Shown here: piece after piece, positions 1 through 15,000 of the stretch
Numbering within the stretch: position 1 is the stretch's first letter
Layout of the letters: the number at the start of each line of letters is the position of its first letter
Assembly (NCBI RefSeq): GCF_037975245.1
Contig: NC_092576.1
Span: 27,915,611-27,979,610 of the forward strand
Source: Apostichopus japonicus
Taxonomy: Eukaryota > Echinodermata > Holothuroidea > Aspidochirotida > Stichopodidae
Direction of reading: 5' to 3'
Length of the DNA stretch: 64,000 nucleotides
Notes under the pieces: model-generated
The model's input: only the letters and a program-made list of their open reading frames with translations
What the model was told of the DNA's origin: nothing
Database searches by the model: none
Made by a program: the position numbers and the translations under genes

Positions 1-33
1 GCACCTCGGTCGCTTCTTCTTCATCTTCCGCAT
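1..33 (-). CDS. VCL: vinculin exon T4, partial (tail, runs off window)
   Basis: With one carried base it reads [11 protein letters not shown], corresponding to vertebrate ISDEESEQATEM. The acceptor is CCGAACAG|ATG. The rest of the tail, including the lipid-inserting C-terminal arm, must lie to the left of position 1. Confidence 0.93.
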   Translation of the reverse strand, partial: MRKMKKKRPRC

Positions 34-3000
34 CTGTTCGGAGGGCAAAACGAGAGAAAGATGCAGAATTTATGATCGGAAAAAAAAAGTTGAGATTGAT
101 GGGATCGGAAAATTACCCACCCTCCCGTGTAGTAGACTATTCCATTTCGGTGAAAGATTAAAAGATTTCGGTGCTTATCACGAGACACTTTTGTATCATG
201 TCACAGGTACGGCTGGCTCACGCCGGTCGCAAAATCACTTGGTCGGTATAGTTATGGGTCAGCTGACTTAGAATATGAATGTGATTGGCCTGTTGCTGAA
301 TAAATATGATGTCACATACAAAAAGGTCAAGGGTCATTGTTTGCAAAACAAAGGAATGTAAAAAAAAAAATTGTGCCAACCATTTCTTCCGTAACAAATT
401 TGATGTGTTTTGTGTGACATTTCCCTGAATTTAAAAGAAATCTGTGAGGTATTTGACCTTTGACCACTACATACCTGTTTTAGGCTCATTACAGTGTTAT
501 TTAAAGAAGTTCTGCGTCGCTTGAGAGGAATGAACATTAATCATGGTTTCCTGTGATTGGTTAGAGAGTCTGATGAGGAAACTAAGCCTAGTAGGGGGAG
601 AGGGGGGGGGGGTGAATACAGCATACCTTTAAAACCATCTTTTTGACTCTATAAGCAATAATTTAGTATAACGTACCTGGCTCTCCGAGGAGAGTTGCTT
701 TGACTGTTGATATAATCTTCAGCTGAGTTGCTATGGTGGGTATCCGTTCACAGACTTGCATTAGATTCTGAGTAATTGAATACAGATTAAAGAGAATAAA
801 AATACATATTGTAAGAAATCAATCGATCAATCAATCAATCATTCAAACAATCAACAAATCACTCAATCAAGGAATCAATCAACCAGTCAATCAATCAACC
901 AACGAATTAATCAAATCAATCAACCAATCAATCAATCAACAAATAAATCAACCAACTAGTCAACTCATCAACCAACAAATCAACTAACCAATCATTCAAC
1001 GAATCAAACAACCAACAAATCAATCAACCAATCAAATAATCAACCAATCAATCATTCAGAAAACATTTACACATAATCTTTCAAATGAATAAAAGTTTTT
1101 CCTTGTAAGAAGTATTTCTTTTACATGTTAAACACCACACATTTTTAAGTTGGGAGTTGTACCATTGAAGTTAGAATGTATATTCTCTGTGATGTCGATA
1201 CTTTATTTGGATTTTACATTCTCTGTGATGTCTAAACCTATATGGAATGTACATTCTATGTGATGTCGATACTTCTCTGGAATGTACATTCTCTGTGATG
1301 TTGATACTTATGGAATGTGCCTTCTATGTGATGTCGATACTTATCTGGAATGTACTTTCTCTGTGATGTCGATACCTATATAGAATGTACATTCTTGTGA
1401 TGTCAATACTTATCTGGAATGTACATTCTCTGTGATGTTGATACTTATCTGGAATGTACATTCTCTGTGATGTCGATACCTATATGGAATGTAATTTCTC
1501 TGTGATGTCGATACTTATCTTGAATGTACATTCTCTGTGATTTCGATACTTATTTGATTTATCTCCAGTTTCTAAAGTGCTCCTTCCACTGGGAGAATAA
1601 GTGACTTTTGTCTCTACAAACTTTGTTACAAGTAAAAAAACATAAATGAACAGGAAAATTGTAATCACATTTTGAAATTATCTGAAAGATAAAATCAAAG
1701 AATGGTAGCCGAAAAAACAGGCATGAGTTTATATTTGATTTTCTGCGGCCAATAACCTCCGATAAACTTGACTGAGATTGGAGTTCAGGGAATTGTAATT
1801 GGATATGAAACTGGAATTAAAAACTCACCATTCGGATTCTTTTATCTGTGCACTGTCTAGCTATTTCTGTGGCTAATCTGGTCACCTCATCTGATGCCTT
1901 AGCAATTGCTTTGGCACAGTCAATAAGTCCCTTCTTAGACCCACCTTCACCCCTGCAGAGTAAAACAAAGCGAGGTTGTTGAGTTTAACGTCAGTGTTTG
2001 AGCGTGCTCAGGGAATAATTTATCTGGTATTGCACTGCAAAATGCTATGCAAAAAGGTCAAATTGCTATGTATAGTGCAAAGAATTTATAGAAGCTTGGT
2101 ACACAGGAACAATAGTATTTTACAAAGGAACATGAAAAATATGTGGTTTACAAGAAAAGGATGCTATGCAAAAAGGTCAAATTGCTATGTATAGTGCAAA
2201 CAATGTATAGAATGTTGTTTACACAGGAACAATAGTATTTTACAAAGGAACGTGAAAAATATGTGGTTTACAAGAAAATGATGCTATGAGAAAAGGGTCA
2301 AATTGCTATGTATAGTGCAAAGAATGTATAGCAGCTTGGTACACAGGAACAATAGTATTTTACAAAGGAACGTTCAAAACTGCTATGCAAAATTTGAGTG
2401 TGAAAATTATTCCCTGGTGTTCAAAAATGATGAAAATAATGAACAGAATGCAGATTTTGCGATTAGCTCGTGTAAGAATATAAGTGACACAGTGCATAAC
2501 AATTTGCATCACGATGAACATCACAAAGTCAATGACATCACAAACATCGCAAAGTCACACACCCGTTTTAAATTTCAGCAAACATTCAAATTAATTTCTG
2601 CATTTACAAAACACGAAAGACATGTTTAAAAAAACACTTTTCGATCAATTTTTTTGAAGCAATCCAGCTTAATACTGGAAAACATCTCTCCATCACCATG
2701 GTAATTTTAGTCAGTTGGAACCAAGGTGTAGTATTGTTGACATTGAATTTCTGTCTCTCAAATAAAACTCTTACTGTTTTAAATCAGATTTCTCTGGGGT
2801 CTACACATTCTCGCAGCATAACATTGAAAAATATGTGGTGTACAAAGAAAATGAGATCTCTTTTAATAGTCTTCCAATGCCTTCCAGTGCCTTCCAATGC
2901 CTTCCAGTGCCTTCCAATCATTAGGTCCCCAGTTCGAGTCACTCCAAGATCAATGTATGTCGTCCAGTTACAGAGTTGTTGACAATTGTCAATTCATAAT

Positions 3001-6000
3001 CATGGACGTTCAATATGAATCTAAGGAACTTACTTCGGTCATCTTGCGGCTTTGATAAGCCAATGAGGCTTCTTCGCGAGTTCCTGCTTGCAGGAGGATC
3101 TAAAATACGTACATACATACACACATACATACCTGACGTATTTACTCATTTGGGCCATCAACAGCGCCATCTTTTTGGCAGCTGCGATGAGATCGTTCCC
3201 CTTACTCGACCATTTCTGGGCTTCCACGTGAAGGTCATAGGCAGCTTTCTGTGAGAAACAGAAAAGAGAATAATAATAATAATCATAATAATTTATTCTT
3301 ATTTAGCGCTTTACATCAAAAGAATGATCTCAAAGCACTTCACAGAATCGCATAAAATAATACAACTTAAAAATATTACAGCTTAAAAATATTACAGCTT
3401 AAAAATATTGCATCATAAGAATTACAGAAATAAAAAGAATGACCATATAGTGACACAAAATCTGCTAGATGTGCCAAATGATCACAAGCCATGAAGAAAA
3501 CAGGGAGCATTCTGTATTGCACGACCAAACCAGAGCAAGTTGGGTATTTGAAGGGATGGTATTGACATAGAATCTGCTAGATATGCTAAAATGGTCATGG
3601 AGGGAGGGAAGATATCTAGCAGCTTTCTGTTCCACACAATCTTACCAAGAGTAAATTTCTCTTTTTTTTTTTGACGGGACTATGTTGACAAAGAAACTGC
3701 TAGATATGCTAAAACGGTTACAGAGAATAGAGAGCCTTTCTGTGTCACACAACCATACCAGAGCATATTGGGCAATTTCAAAGATTATAGTGAGGCAGAG
3801 ACTATAAGATATTTCACATTTCAGCATTTTCTTCATAGGGTTTTGGAATATCTGTTGGCATTGCATTTATTAATTTTGATTTCAAAAGTTGCCATGGTAA
3901 CACAACTTGAATCAAGACAACCTTCCCTTCATTTGGGCAACATCATGCGACAAATTCAAGAATTGCCTTAAATTCTTTTTTTATAAAACTTGTCAACAGT
4001 TTTGATGTTAGCAAAAACAAGAAAGTCCCTGGTAGACACAATTTGAGAAAAAATCATTCTATTTCCATGATATTTTCCAAGTCCTGGAATTTGATTTTCT
4101 AACTTTTCCATGACTTTTATCATGTAAAATTTCCAGGACCATGGGTATCCTTGCTTAAACGTACTCTATAATTTTGCGATGTGTCAAGTACCTTTTTGTT
4201 ATTTTTACGATGGATCAAAACTTTTCTCGTTTCCAAAAGCAATCTATTATTTTACTAACTTTTAATTTACTTAAAACTCACTTTTTTCTTTTTAGGAATT
4301 TCACTGTAAATCTATATTGTTTTTAAAATGTTTCCTTAGTATGTATACATCTATATTTTTATATTAATTTTCAAGCTGCGTCCATTTTATTTTTCCTATT
4401 CATATTTTAAGGGGTTTTGTCATTTGTTACTTAAATTTACTTACTAAACTCACTTTTTTCTTTTTAGGATTTTCACTGTAAATCTATATTATTTTAAAAA
4501 TTATTCCTTCGTTTATATATTTTCTATATTAATATTTAAGCTGCGTCAATTTTATTCTTCATATTCATATTTTAAGGGTTTTGTCATTTTGTTGTCATTG
4601 TAAAGCGCTCTTGAACATGCAATAAGCATGAAAAGAGCGCTATATTAATTTGGTAAAATAATAATAATAAAATAATATGATGAACTCACCATGATAGGTT
4701 CGTCGGTTTGAGGCTTTGGGAAGTTGATTTCTTCCTCTTCCTCTGGGGGTGGGGGCCTGGGGGGTGGCATCTGACCCTGGGGAAGTGGCGGTCGCGGAGG
4801 TGCACTCTCTGTGAGAAAGGAGAAACAGATCACATCAAAACAGACCTACAGTAGTGTTTTAATATCGTTGATTGACTTTATAATACAGAAGCAATTAACT
4901 GATACTAATTAACCCATTAATTAGTGAGACAACAGTGATGTCACATGGGATCGTCACTTTAATACAGCAATGACTGTCCCTGCACTGTTTTTCTCATTTC
5001 AAAATGAATCTTTCCATATATATGTAATCTTGGAAAAATTGGAACATTACACAACTGTGTATTAAAAAAATCCTGCATAATATGTTGGATATTGTTGATT
5101 GCCATTCTTATGATGATCCATGTGAATCCCAAGCAATGCTTAATTCTCAAAAGAGTGGATCACCCTCTCGACTTTAATTAAGGGATCTGAGTGGGTCTTA
5201 AGTTTGGATCCGTTTTGATAAAAGTCATGTAACCATTCACACTAAATTGGAACGTTCTGAACTAATGTCATTGAAATCACTGAATGAGTTATGAGTTTGG
5301 GATCCTTTGTGGATCCATTCAGATTGAAATAATATTGAAATAATATTATCATATAGACTATAATATTTAATAATTAGATTACACTGAAATCACTGAATGG
5401 GTTGTGACTTTGGATCCTTTGTGGATCCATTCAGATTGAAATAATTATTGAAATAATATTATAATATTGACTATAATATTAAATAATTAGAATACACTGA
5501 AATCACTGAATGGGTTGTGACTTTGGATCCTTTGTGGATCCATTCAGATTGAAATAATTATTGAAATAATATTATAATATAGATATAACTATTATATTAA
5601 ATAATTAGTTTACACTTGAGTAAGTCAATAAATCTTAACAGGGTTGTTAACTCTAGATCGCTGCAGATCCAAACCAAATTAAACTCAAATCACCTTCGAC
5701 TGAGCCGAGGAATCAAAGTGGCCTCTAAAAGTTTGGATCCTTCTCGATCCAAGCCGTGTAATAGTCATGTGAAGTTGGATCATCCTGGACTTACTTAGAT
5801 GGCCATTAACAATTGGCGATTCTTTAATACTAGGGAGTCATCAGCCACTTTAACGATACCGAAAATTTCCGTCGCACAAATTTCAAGTGATGTTTGGTTA
5901 TTTCCTCATGGTTAAAAAATGGAATCCAATCTTGGTTTTTGATTTTGGTACCTTGAGAATAATACAAGGTGAACCAACCGATACGGAAAATTTGCATCCC

Positions 6001-9000
6001 ACAAATTTCAAGTGATGTTTCGTTATGTCCACATGGATAGAAATGGAATTGCAGCCTAATTTTTTTATTTTAATACCTTGAGAATAAAACGGGGGCCAAC
6101 CAGACTGAACTCGTGTCGTGAAATCTGTGGAAATGTGACGTGAAATATAAAATAGACGGTGGTATTTACCTTCCTGAGATATGGAGAGGGCGCTAAGGTC
6201 TGGTGGTGGGGGCAGGGGTGGTTCCTTATTAACTTGCATGACGTTTCTGACCGTTGCCACATCCTCTTGGAGCTTTTTGTAGAAAGAAACAGTAAAATAA
6301 ACATGAATTTACAGAATTAGCTCACACATAAAATAGGCTTTCTTCATCATCTCTTATGTCTACTTCTGTAACATGTTGAGGGATGGTTGGGTGGGGGGTA
6401 GGGCTAAATCATAATTATATATTTTGCAACATACCTTTGCTGGAAAGTGACTACCATGTGTCCTTACTAAATGAATTTCTTTATCTATCTATGATTAATG
6501 GGGAAGGGGAGGGGGGTTTATGCCCATTTTGTCACAGTGAGCTTAAAACTGCCCATAGGGGGGAGATTATGAAAGATGGTACCTTCTTAAACCCATTCAT
6601 TGTTTTGGAGGGTGATGTGTGGTCATTGCAAAAAGGTGAGTCTTGGGTCACTAGAGAGGAGTACCTGGGTAACTGTTGCTATGTAAATTTTACAGTGGAA
6701 GAACCTTTAACATTATGGGGTCCCTTGTCATTGTAGCCCTAGGCTTTTGCCTAACACCCTATCTCTCCCTTGTCACCTCCCCTAGCCCCACCTGTACGTT
6801 ATGGCACGCATAATTTATAATAGGTTCACGACCACCTTTCCTTTTGTACGACCACTGCCATGGCCTAGCTATCGTCATTGCCATGGCAACTACATTTACT
6901 CTGGCAGATATTCCAAGCCACTGAAAATGATTTTGCAAACAACTAAAAAAAAGAGTAATTTTTTTTTGAACTAAACTATGTTGAATTTCAAATTTATGCA
7001 CAGACAATGATAAATTGAGGGGGAAAATGAAGGTTGAGAGAAAACTGAGTTTTTGTTAGGATTGTGGAAAAAAAAATAAATAAAAAAAACACACACAAGA
7101 AAACTAACCAAGATTATATATAGGTGATTATAGAACTCACACCGTACATCATGTTAGTAAAGATAATAAAATGCATACAATAGAACAGAGCATGTATTGG
7201 GAAGAAATGACAGGGTTAGTTCTGCTGGAGAGAGAACAGATGCATTCTGGGATAGCCGCAGCAAGGTTGCCAGACGGTATACCTGATAGTACGATAATAT
7301 CGTTAAAAAGGTTAGTATGAAACAAGGTACAAAAAGTTGTGCTCCATGTATAAACAGGGTGGGGTGGGGTTGGTGGGATGGCAGGGAGTCGAGATATCGG
7401 CAATGTAACACACACACCTGTACAGGAGTAAGAAACGTGTGTTACTAAGGGTAACAGCATAACCTGATTCATATACTGTTACCTGTGGCCCATAATAACC
7501 TTCTAACCCCCCTTCCCTCACCCCACCCCACATAACACGCACCTGTACAGGAGGATAAACAGACATGAGTGCTATTACGTAATAGATATGTGCTGTGACA
7601 GAATAAACATGTAACAGGGTTAGTGGGAATTTAGGCACAAGGTTTTTTTCGTAACACATTGACGAAGGATAGCAGTGACAAGACAGGCCGACTAGTAAAA
7701 GTGTGTTTTGGTGGGTGAGTGTTATATAATATGTAACAGGGCAGGAAGCCTACACTCCTACACTAGGCAATAGTGTACACTAGGCCTACAATAGGCAATA
7801 GCCTACACTCGCAAAACACAGATAAAACTTGCATTTGAGCACAAACCGCTCTAACTTGAATTCACGTGTAGAGAGTTCAACGACTGATATTGTTTCATGA
7901 ATAAAAAATTCACAAATGTGTGACAGACAATTTTTGTGTCTAAACATCAAATTTCAAACTGAAAAATATAAGGGGAAAAAAAAAAAATCTGTGAGACAAT
8001 TTTTTTTCCAGAAATGATTAATAAAGACAGCTATTTGAAAAAAAAAAAGATGTGTTAAATGACTTTTGAGTAACAAGACATTTAATGGAGATTGGTTTTG
8101 TTAAATTTCAACATCAACATGTTACAGTGAATTCCGAGAATGATCGAATTCAGGTGACTAAATCCATTGATCTATAGAAACATTAATGACAAAATCGAGA
8201 CACAGGAGGGACAACTTTTTTTGAGACACGTTTGGGAAGGACGAGGAGAGAGACATTGGACGTAAACTGGATTCTACGATAACGTGAAAGCTTTTCAGCG
8301 GTGGGTGGCGACTGCACCATGCATGGAGTTGTGGTACATGGGTCTAAAACCGACTACAAGACACACACACTATCTCTATATTATTATTAGGCTCATGCAA
8401 AGCTGGTGTTTACGAAACCTGAACACGAGGTCGGGCGTCTCGGAGGGTGGACCGCCTGGGTAAAGGAGGAGGAGGTGGTGGGGATGGTCTAACAAGGTCA
8501 AAGAACTGATTCGGTAAAGGGGAGAGTGGGGTCGGTGAGAAGCAGGTGGTTGGTGGGGGTGCATGGCCATTCTGGTTCAAGGGTTCAAAGGTCGTGACAA
8601 AGGTCGTAACGTCACGGACGAACTGTGAGTGCAAACACGGAATGGGAAAGAAAGAAAATAAAAACAGCAAAATATTAAAAAAGCAGAAAAAATAGCAGAC
8701 ACAATTTTTTTAAATTTTTCCACACAGAGAAGCAAAATAAAATGGCTTTACTTAGAAAGTGGTGATGGTAGGAAATTTTTTTTGGAAAATATTAAAATAT
8801 TTAAAAGCAAATAGTTTTAAGATTAATAGATTCACAACAGAAAATAGTTACACAATTTTCACATCAAACCTGGGAAACAAGTATTTATTTAAATTTGACT
8901 CTATTTACAAATATTGTATTTTTGGACCTAGGAAGCAAGTTTAAAAATTGGGAGGACAAAGTTTATCAATATTTGGACAATATTTAAAGTAGTCAAACCA

Positions 9001-12000
9001 ACTTTTAGCTCACAAGGAGATTGTCATGATTGAACAAAACTAATTGCCCCTTGAAAGCGAACCTCTCCACCCACATGTGAAAATAATCCAAAATACATCT
9101 GTATTAATATGTGTGTTTTTGTTCTTGGTCATTTTATTACTTAAGACTGCCAAAAACCTGAAACTTAAAGAACATAAAAAAAATCAAATAAAAACATAAA
9201 TAAAAAAAAACCAACCTCCCCCACCCCCCCCCCCCCCAAATGGAACAAATTTACATACAGAAAGCAAACTCAGATAAGCATGAAACCGGTACCTTCTGAT
9301 TGGTACAGAAACTAATTCCTTTTAAAAGCAGAAATGTTAGAAAAGGGAATTGAGTGGTAACTCAAAAGAAAACCTTTTTAGTTTTCGACAACATTTTGTG
9401 TAAAACAACTCTCGGAACGAGCAATGCAACATTAATGTTGAATGTTTGCAAATGAAAAAAATGATTGAACCTGTTGATAAAGAGGGAAATTAAAGGCCAA
9501 GTTCCTTAAAGGGAATGGAATAACAAAAAAAGCGGTTTATATTAGTTTTCAAAAAATTAGTGATGGTGCATAATATGTGCACTCTCACTCACGGCCATGC
9601 AGCCAATCAGAGACAGCCCGATAAAGAATATATTACACATGGAGGGCGCTCTTTGCAGGCCATGACTCATCTAAATTGAGGGCGCTCTTTGCAGGTCGAC
9701 ACTCATATTGAGTGAGGGCGCTCTTCTGCAGGCCAATACTCATTCGTCAAGCCCAAAGCCACAGCATTCTGAAGCCATGCCAAGGAGTAAACTTTGTCGC
9801 TCACATTCGGGCACTGTTAGCTCCATGGAGCGGGGGGGGGGGGGGGAAGAATGTGCTTAGTCAGGAACCATGCACAGAGGTCAAAGTCAAAGTTCACACC
9901 AATCTGTTGAGCAAACGTGAAAATTTCAAGAAAAAGGGAGAAAGACCTGTCTGGGTGATTTGGACTGTCCTCGGTTTGGAGCAAAGGGGGCCGCGTGACG
10001 CTGCTCGTCGTACGGAGAACGCACCAGGGGAGAATAGGGAACACCGGTGTCCACCGTCAAAGGCTGTGAAATATCGTGAGAGACACATTCCGAGTTATGA
10101 CAAGATTCGAGGGGCTGAATATTTGAATAGAATATCAAAATTCAGCAATTTTTGAATCCTAAAGGATGAAATGGTTCCGTATCATACACATATAAATCTG
10201 AATAATTGTTCAGACCACTACTAAATGAAAGTAGAATTAAATTAAAAAGATGCACAATCAAGCGCATTGAGATCTGATTATTCATGAACCAAGATGGAGT
10301 AACAATTGTATAACCTGAATATTCAAATTTCTATTGATAAAAAAAAAACTAAATGAAAGAAGAATTACGTTAAAATATGCATGAATCAAATCGAACAACT
10401 GTAAAGTTCAATAAGATCTGATTATTCATGAACCCAGATGGAATAACAATTGTAAAACCTGAATATTTTCTAATAAATTTCTAATGACACAAAAAAAAAA
10501 AAAAAATTATGTGAATAACCATGGTACTCGACATCTGTAGAAGAATCTACATATTCATAGAGTATGGAAGACTGTGTCAAATGACGAATAATTAATTAGA
10601 TAAACATGAATATTCATGCTGTCCTGAGACCTGCTGCTCTGGTGATCGTTGAGCTGCTGCTTGGGCATGTGTCCTTGATGGAATCGGTGCAGGCGGTGCA
10701 GACTGTGGTCCTAGGCCGTGTTGAGTGGTACCTTGGTAATAGGGTGACCTCTTTAAGTTTTGAAGTAATAATAAAGATTTTGAAGAGAAAGAAAAAATTG
10801 TTCATAATTACAAAATGAAAAACGAGAAAATGATCAACAATTTTGGTTGGAACATACGGAAACCTGTTTTACGAGTTCTAGATTTACGAAAAAGGACCAA
10901 ACCTTATACGAACCCCCAAAATAAGTGGGCAACAACTACCATGTTGACACAGGGGAAAGCAAATTAATAAGAAAAACATGAATAATGACTGGAGTGAAAC
11001 ATCTCATGCAAATGTATTTAAATACTATTACTAATAAAAAACAACACAGATTAAAGATCCTATGCAGTTCTAGACACATTCATGCATAAACATTACTGCA
11101 CCGGAAATTTGCATGACTTGAATATTCACATACTTTATGCATAAACATCACCATAATTACGAGAAGAAAAAAAAACTCCATGCATCTACACTATGACAAG
11201 TTTCTTCTATGAAAAACACATGCACGATTGATTGAGCAAAACTTAGTCAAATGCATCATAGGATGCAAATATGTATATTCATTTACATACGTTCGTATGA
11301 ATATTCATTAACTGAATGAAATGAAGCACCCAGTTGGGACAGGTTTTTCTATACTGTAGTGTCATGTCCCGCTTCAGAGCACTTGTATTGTCAGTACAAG
11401 CAGTATAAATATCATGTTTCTATCAGATCAAGGTTAGGAACTGTTTGTACTGTCAATACCAGTGCTTTGAAGCATTATATTGGAGTACAGTTTAGAGAGG
11501 TATATTAGCATTAGGAAATTGTCCCAACTGGGTGAAATGAAGATATCTTTTGAAGATTATAAGAATGAAGTTGAGAACCTTAGGAGAGACGGTTGGAGGC
11601 TGGTAGGAAGGCTGTGATGAAGAGGCAGGGTGGTATGCAGTGGGTTGACTAGAGGGGTACGCATGAGATGGGAGAGATTTCTGGGGAGCGTGGAGAGAAT
11701 CCTGGAGGAAGGAGAAAGAACTGTCACAGGTCTACCTGAATCACATGACCAATCAGGTGACCGTGGAAACAGGTGGTCTCCCAATTGATCAGGTGACTTA
11801 GGTAGAAATACAACGATGTCGATATTAAGTCTCTCTAAGAGCATGCTTCAATGATAGTATGCTTGGACAAACATATAGAATGGACATTCGGTCACATGAC
11901 CCATCAGGTGACCGTGGAAACAGGTGGTCTCCTGACTTATTTATTCTTCAATGATAGTATGCTCGACAAACATATAGAATGGACATATGGTCACATGACC

Positions 12001-15000
12001 AATCAGGTGGTCAGGGTACAGAGATAAACAACGATAACAATCTGTCTCATGTTTACCATTGCTTCATTCAAGGACATGTTTTACTATCATCGCAGGTCTA
12101 TGGGGTCACATGACCAATCGTGCGACGACAGAAAACTAAAACAAGACTGAAGCACTCGGTCTCAATTATGATGTTTTAACTTTCCTTCGATGACATCTTT
12201 TACTGACAAGATTACAGGTCTATGTTGTCACATGGTACAAATAAATTTTAATCTCGATGTTTAATGTGACAAGGTGACATTAATATGCTAGAGTACGAAC
12301 AGGTTTGACACAAGAGCCTTTCTAACATAGTGGAGGGTAGTTTGGATTGGTTCCTATTTTTTTGATGTTTTCATTATTTCAAGTTGAGGAACTAATAAAA
12401 ATGAACGTACTATTTTAAGACACTTAAAAAGCACTTTGCTTGTGAAGGATCCTAATCAGAGTCTCTTTGGAGCACTTGAGTTTATATTAATTCTAGTTTC
12501 AACTTCAAGATGTCGGGGTTTACTACTACTACTTGAGAGTAATTCTCATTTTGGATGAGTACGTCAACTATTACACCCAAGAATTGTTTGGTTCATATCT
12601 AATCGAAATATGGAACGTAAAACAACAAATACATATGAAACAGATTGAGATACAGACACTCACAAATAGACAGACTAAAAAAGAGATGGACGAACAGACT
12701 GACGGACGGACATGTGAGAAGCAACAACGATAGTACCTGTTCTTGTCCTGGCCGGAGAGACAAGTGGACAGAAGATCGGTAAAACTCTGGTGCATTCTGG
12801 GAAGGAGAGGCATGGCCTTGAGCAAGCAGTGGTAGGGTTGTTTGGTTAAGGTGAGATGCATGCTGGGAAGGTCGGTTCTGAGTGAGAGCAAACTCCACCG
12901 GTATGTCAGCCTCACAGTAGGCCTGTTGTATAGGCTGCTTATGTTCTGATGCATGATGGGATAACTCAACATGTGACATCGGCAAAGCAGATGCATGTTG
13001 GGAGGATTCATCTTGGTCTGACATTTTGTGTGATTGCTGAAAGTAGGGAGATGCATGCTGGGAAGGTTGTACTTCACTGGACAATATCTCTGGCGGAGTA
13101 TCACTTGCGGTCTGCTCAGACTCTGACCATTGACCGGGCTGATCAGGAACTGCTGGTGCATGCTGGGACTGCTGGAAACCACCGGCAACCGCCGGAATTG
13201 ACTTGACCTCGCAGGAAGTCACGGTCTGGGATGGCTGTTGCGACTGTGATGTAAGCGGGTGTGGTACAATGACAGCTTGTGGGTCACTGTGGGAATGCTG
13301 CAAGTGGAATGGTGCATTTTGGGAATGCTGTAGTTGGCCTTCTATTGGTAATTCTCTACTGTGAACAGCTTGCACAGATGGTTGATTGGCTGATGTTTCT
13401 AGGATCATTTTATCTTCTGTGGAAGATGCATTGTGGGTAGGTTTATGCTGATTGGGCTGAACAAAGGTGGTTGGATTGAAGTGTGGTGCTTGATTTTCAT
13501 AATTTTCACATCTGCCAGGTTCCCCTTCTTGTGCAAGATTTCCTTGACATGGAACATGCTGCACTGCATGCTGGGAAGGGAAAATGGGTGCGGCATTCTG
13601 GGAAGGTTGCACATGATAGGTTGCATGCTGGGTAGGAGTTACATCAGCAACATGCACATCAGCCTGATTAATAAAAAGAATAAAGAAAATATGGGGGAAA
13701 GATAGTTGACAAACACACACAGTCAGGAATGAAACATCAACAGAAATGTACAGTTAATCATTTTTGTCTAGGTTAATTTACGGTTTGACGAGAAACATCA
13801 GAATCGAACGTAAATTTTGCAACAAAACCTTTTCCTAAACTTTGGTCAGTATTCTGTTACAATTTCTGAGAACAGGTTTATTGTTTCTGCATTTAGTTTG
13901 GTATTAAAAATTTCAAGGGCAAGTCTTGATTTGGGACTAATTTGCTACTTTCAATCACTCTTAACCATGTGGAATTTGTAGTGCAACTGGTCTTGCCATC
14001 ATTCTGTTGCCATTGACAAAACAAATATTAAAATTTTATGTTTAGTTCTGCAAAGGACTTGCTTTATCTGATGAAAATATACCTACTTCATTGGTTGTTT
14101 ACACTTTGACAATGCTATGGGTTTATATCACCTTGAAAGACTTTTCACGGAGGTTTTACATTGTTTAATAGCGCCCCCATTTAAACAACACAGCAGTCTA
14201 CTAAGCATTCAATTGTATGGATTATTTTATTAACATGTTTCCATCATATACATCATAAAAGCATCTTAAAGATGATGGATCATCAGTCGCACAGTACTTC
14301 AACAGAGGGCAGTATTGCTTATCTGTTGCATTTAATGGTATCAAATTTCAAGTTTTTAGGCAGACTTGATCATAGCCTTTATTCCTTAAAGTAAGTTATG
14401 GCCAAAAGCAAATTAACTTTGGGAACATCAAGTAGCAATTTCTTCTCTGTGATACAAATTTCCGCCAAAACGAAAATTGTTACTCTTTCGAAAAATTTAA
14501 ATTTATTAACAAAATTGTGACCTCATTTGAAAATCCGCCCTTTAAGAAGACTGCCGTTCGTTTTTCACAACTGCCCACTGTTCACCTTTCAAGGTGATTA
14601 GTTTGGAAGGTAAATCTGTGTCTTAGTTACATAGTCAAATAGCCTAGCCCTAGCAACCGGAACGAGCGTGGATGAGTCCCTTGCACAGCACAAATTGCCA
14701 GCGATCTACTGCGAGAGCCTATTAAAATGCCCGGGGATGAGTAGACTGTTACGGCAGTGGTATTAAAGGGCGCATTTTCAAATGAGTTTTCTGCACGGTC
14801 ACACACAGCCTTAGAAATGGACATGTCTGAACCACTGATGAATCAAAATATTGAAAGCAAAGAGACATATATCAAGGCTTAACCTGAGAGGGTTGGGCTT
14901 GCTGGTAGGGGGTACCGGGGAGGCGGGATGAGGCGGCGGAGGGATGATCGGAGGTGACTGAAGGGGCGACATAGGTTGGAGCAGGTTGGGGTGGTTTCTA

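Noticed and set aside
3249-4689. Search for a metavinculin exon
   Set aside because: No open segment with metavinculin-like sequence or a suitable splice pair in the intron.
6383-6736. 117-residue plus-strand ORF
   Set aside because: No domain recognised, composition like intron, no supporting context.
7149-7660. Possible proline-containing exons ([10 protein letters not shown])
   Set aside because: Splice pairs do not give a phase 0-0 exon, and the sequence is part of a diverged duplication.
9600-9740. Possible neck exon reading [18 protein letters not shown]
   Set aside because: Acceptor present but no usable donor before the stop; it is a 42-bp tandem repeat with poor composition for the neck.
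9712-10155. 147-residue plus-strand ORF
   Set aside because: Antisense shadow of cassette N9 plus the 42-bp repeat; no domain seen.
12737-13663. Repeated GCATGCTGGGAA as ZNF143-type regulatory sites
   Set aside because: The similarity to that motif is explained by codons for SQHA (CCC AGC ATG-like on the other strand) in an exon with open frame and splice sites.
14627-14824. Minus-strand ORF between cassettes N5 and N6
   Set aside because: Mixed composition, no convincing acceptor and donor in frame.
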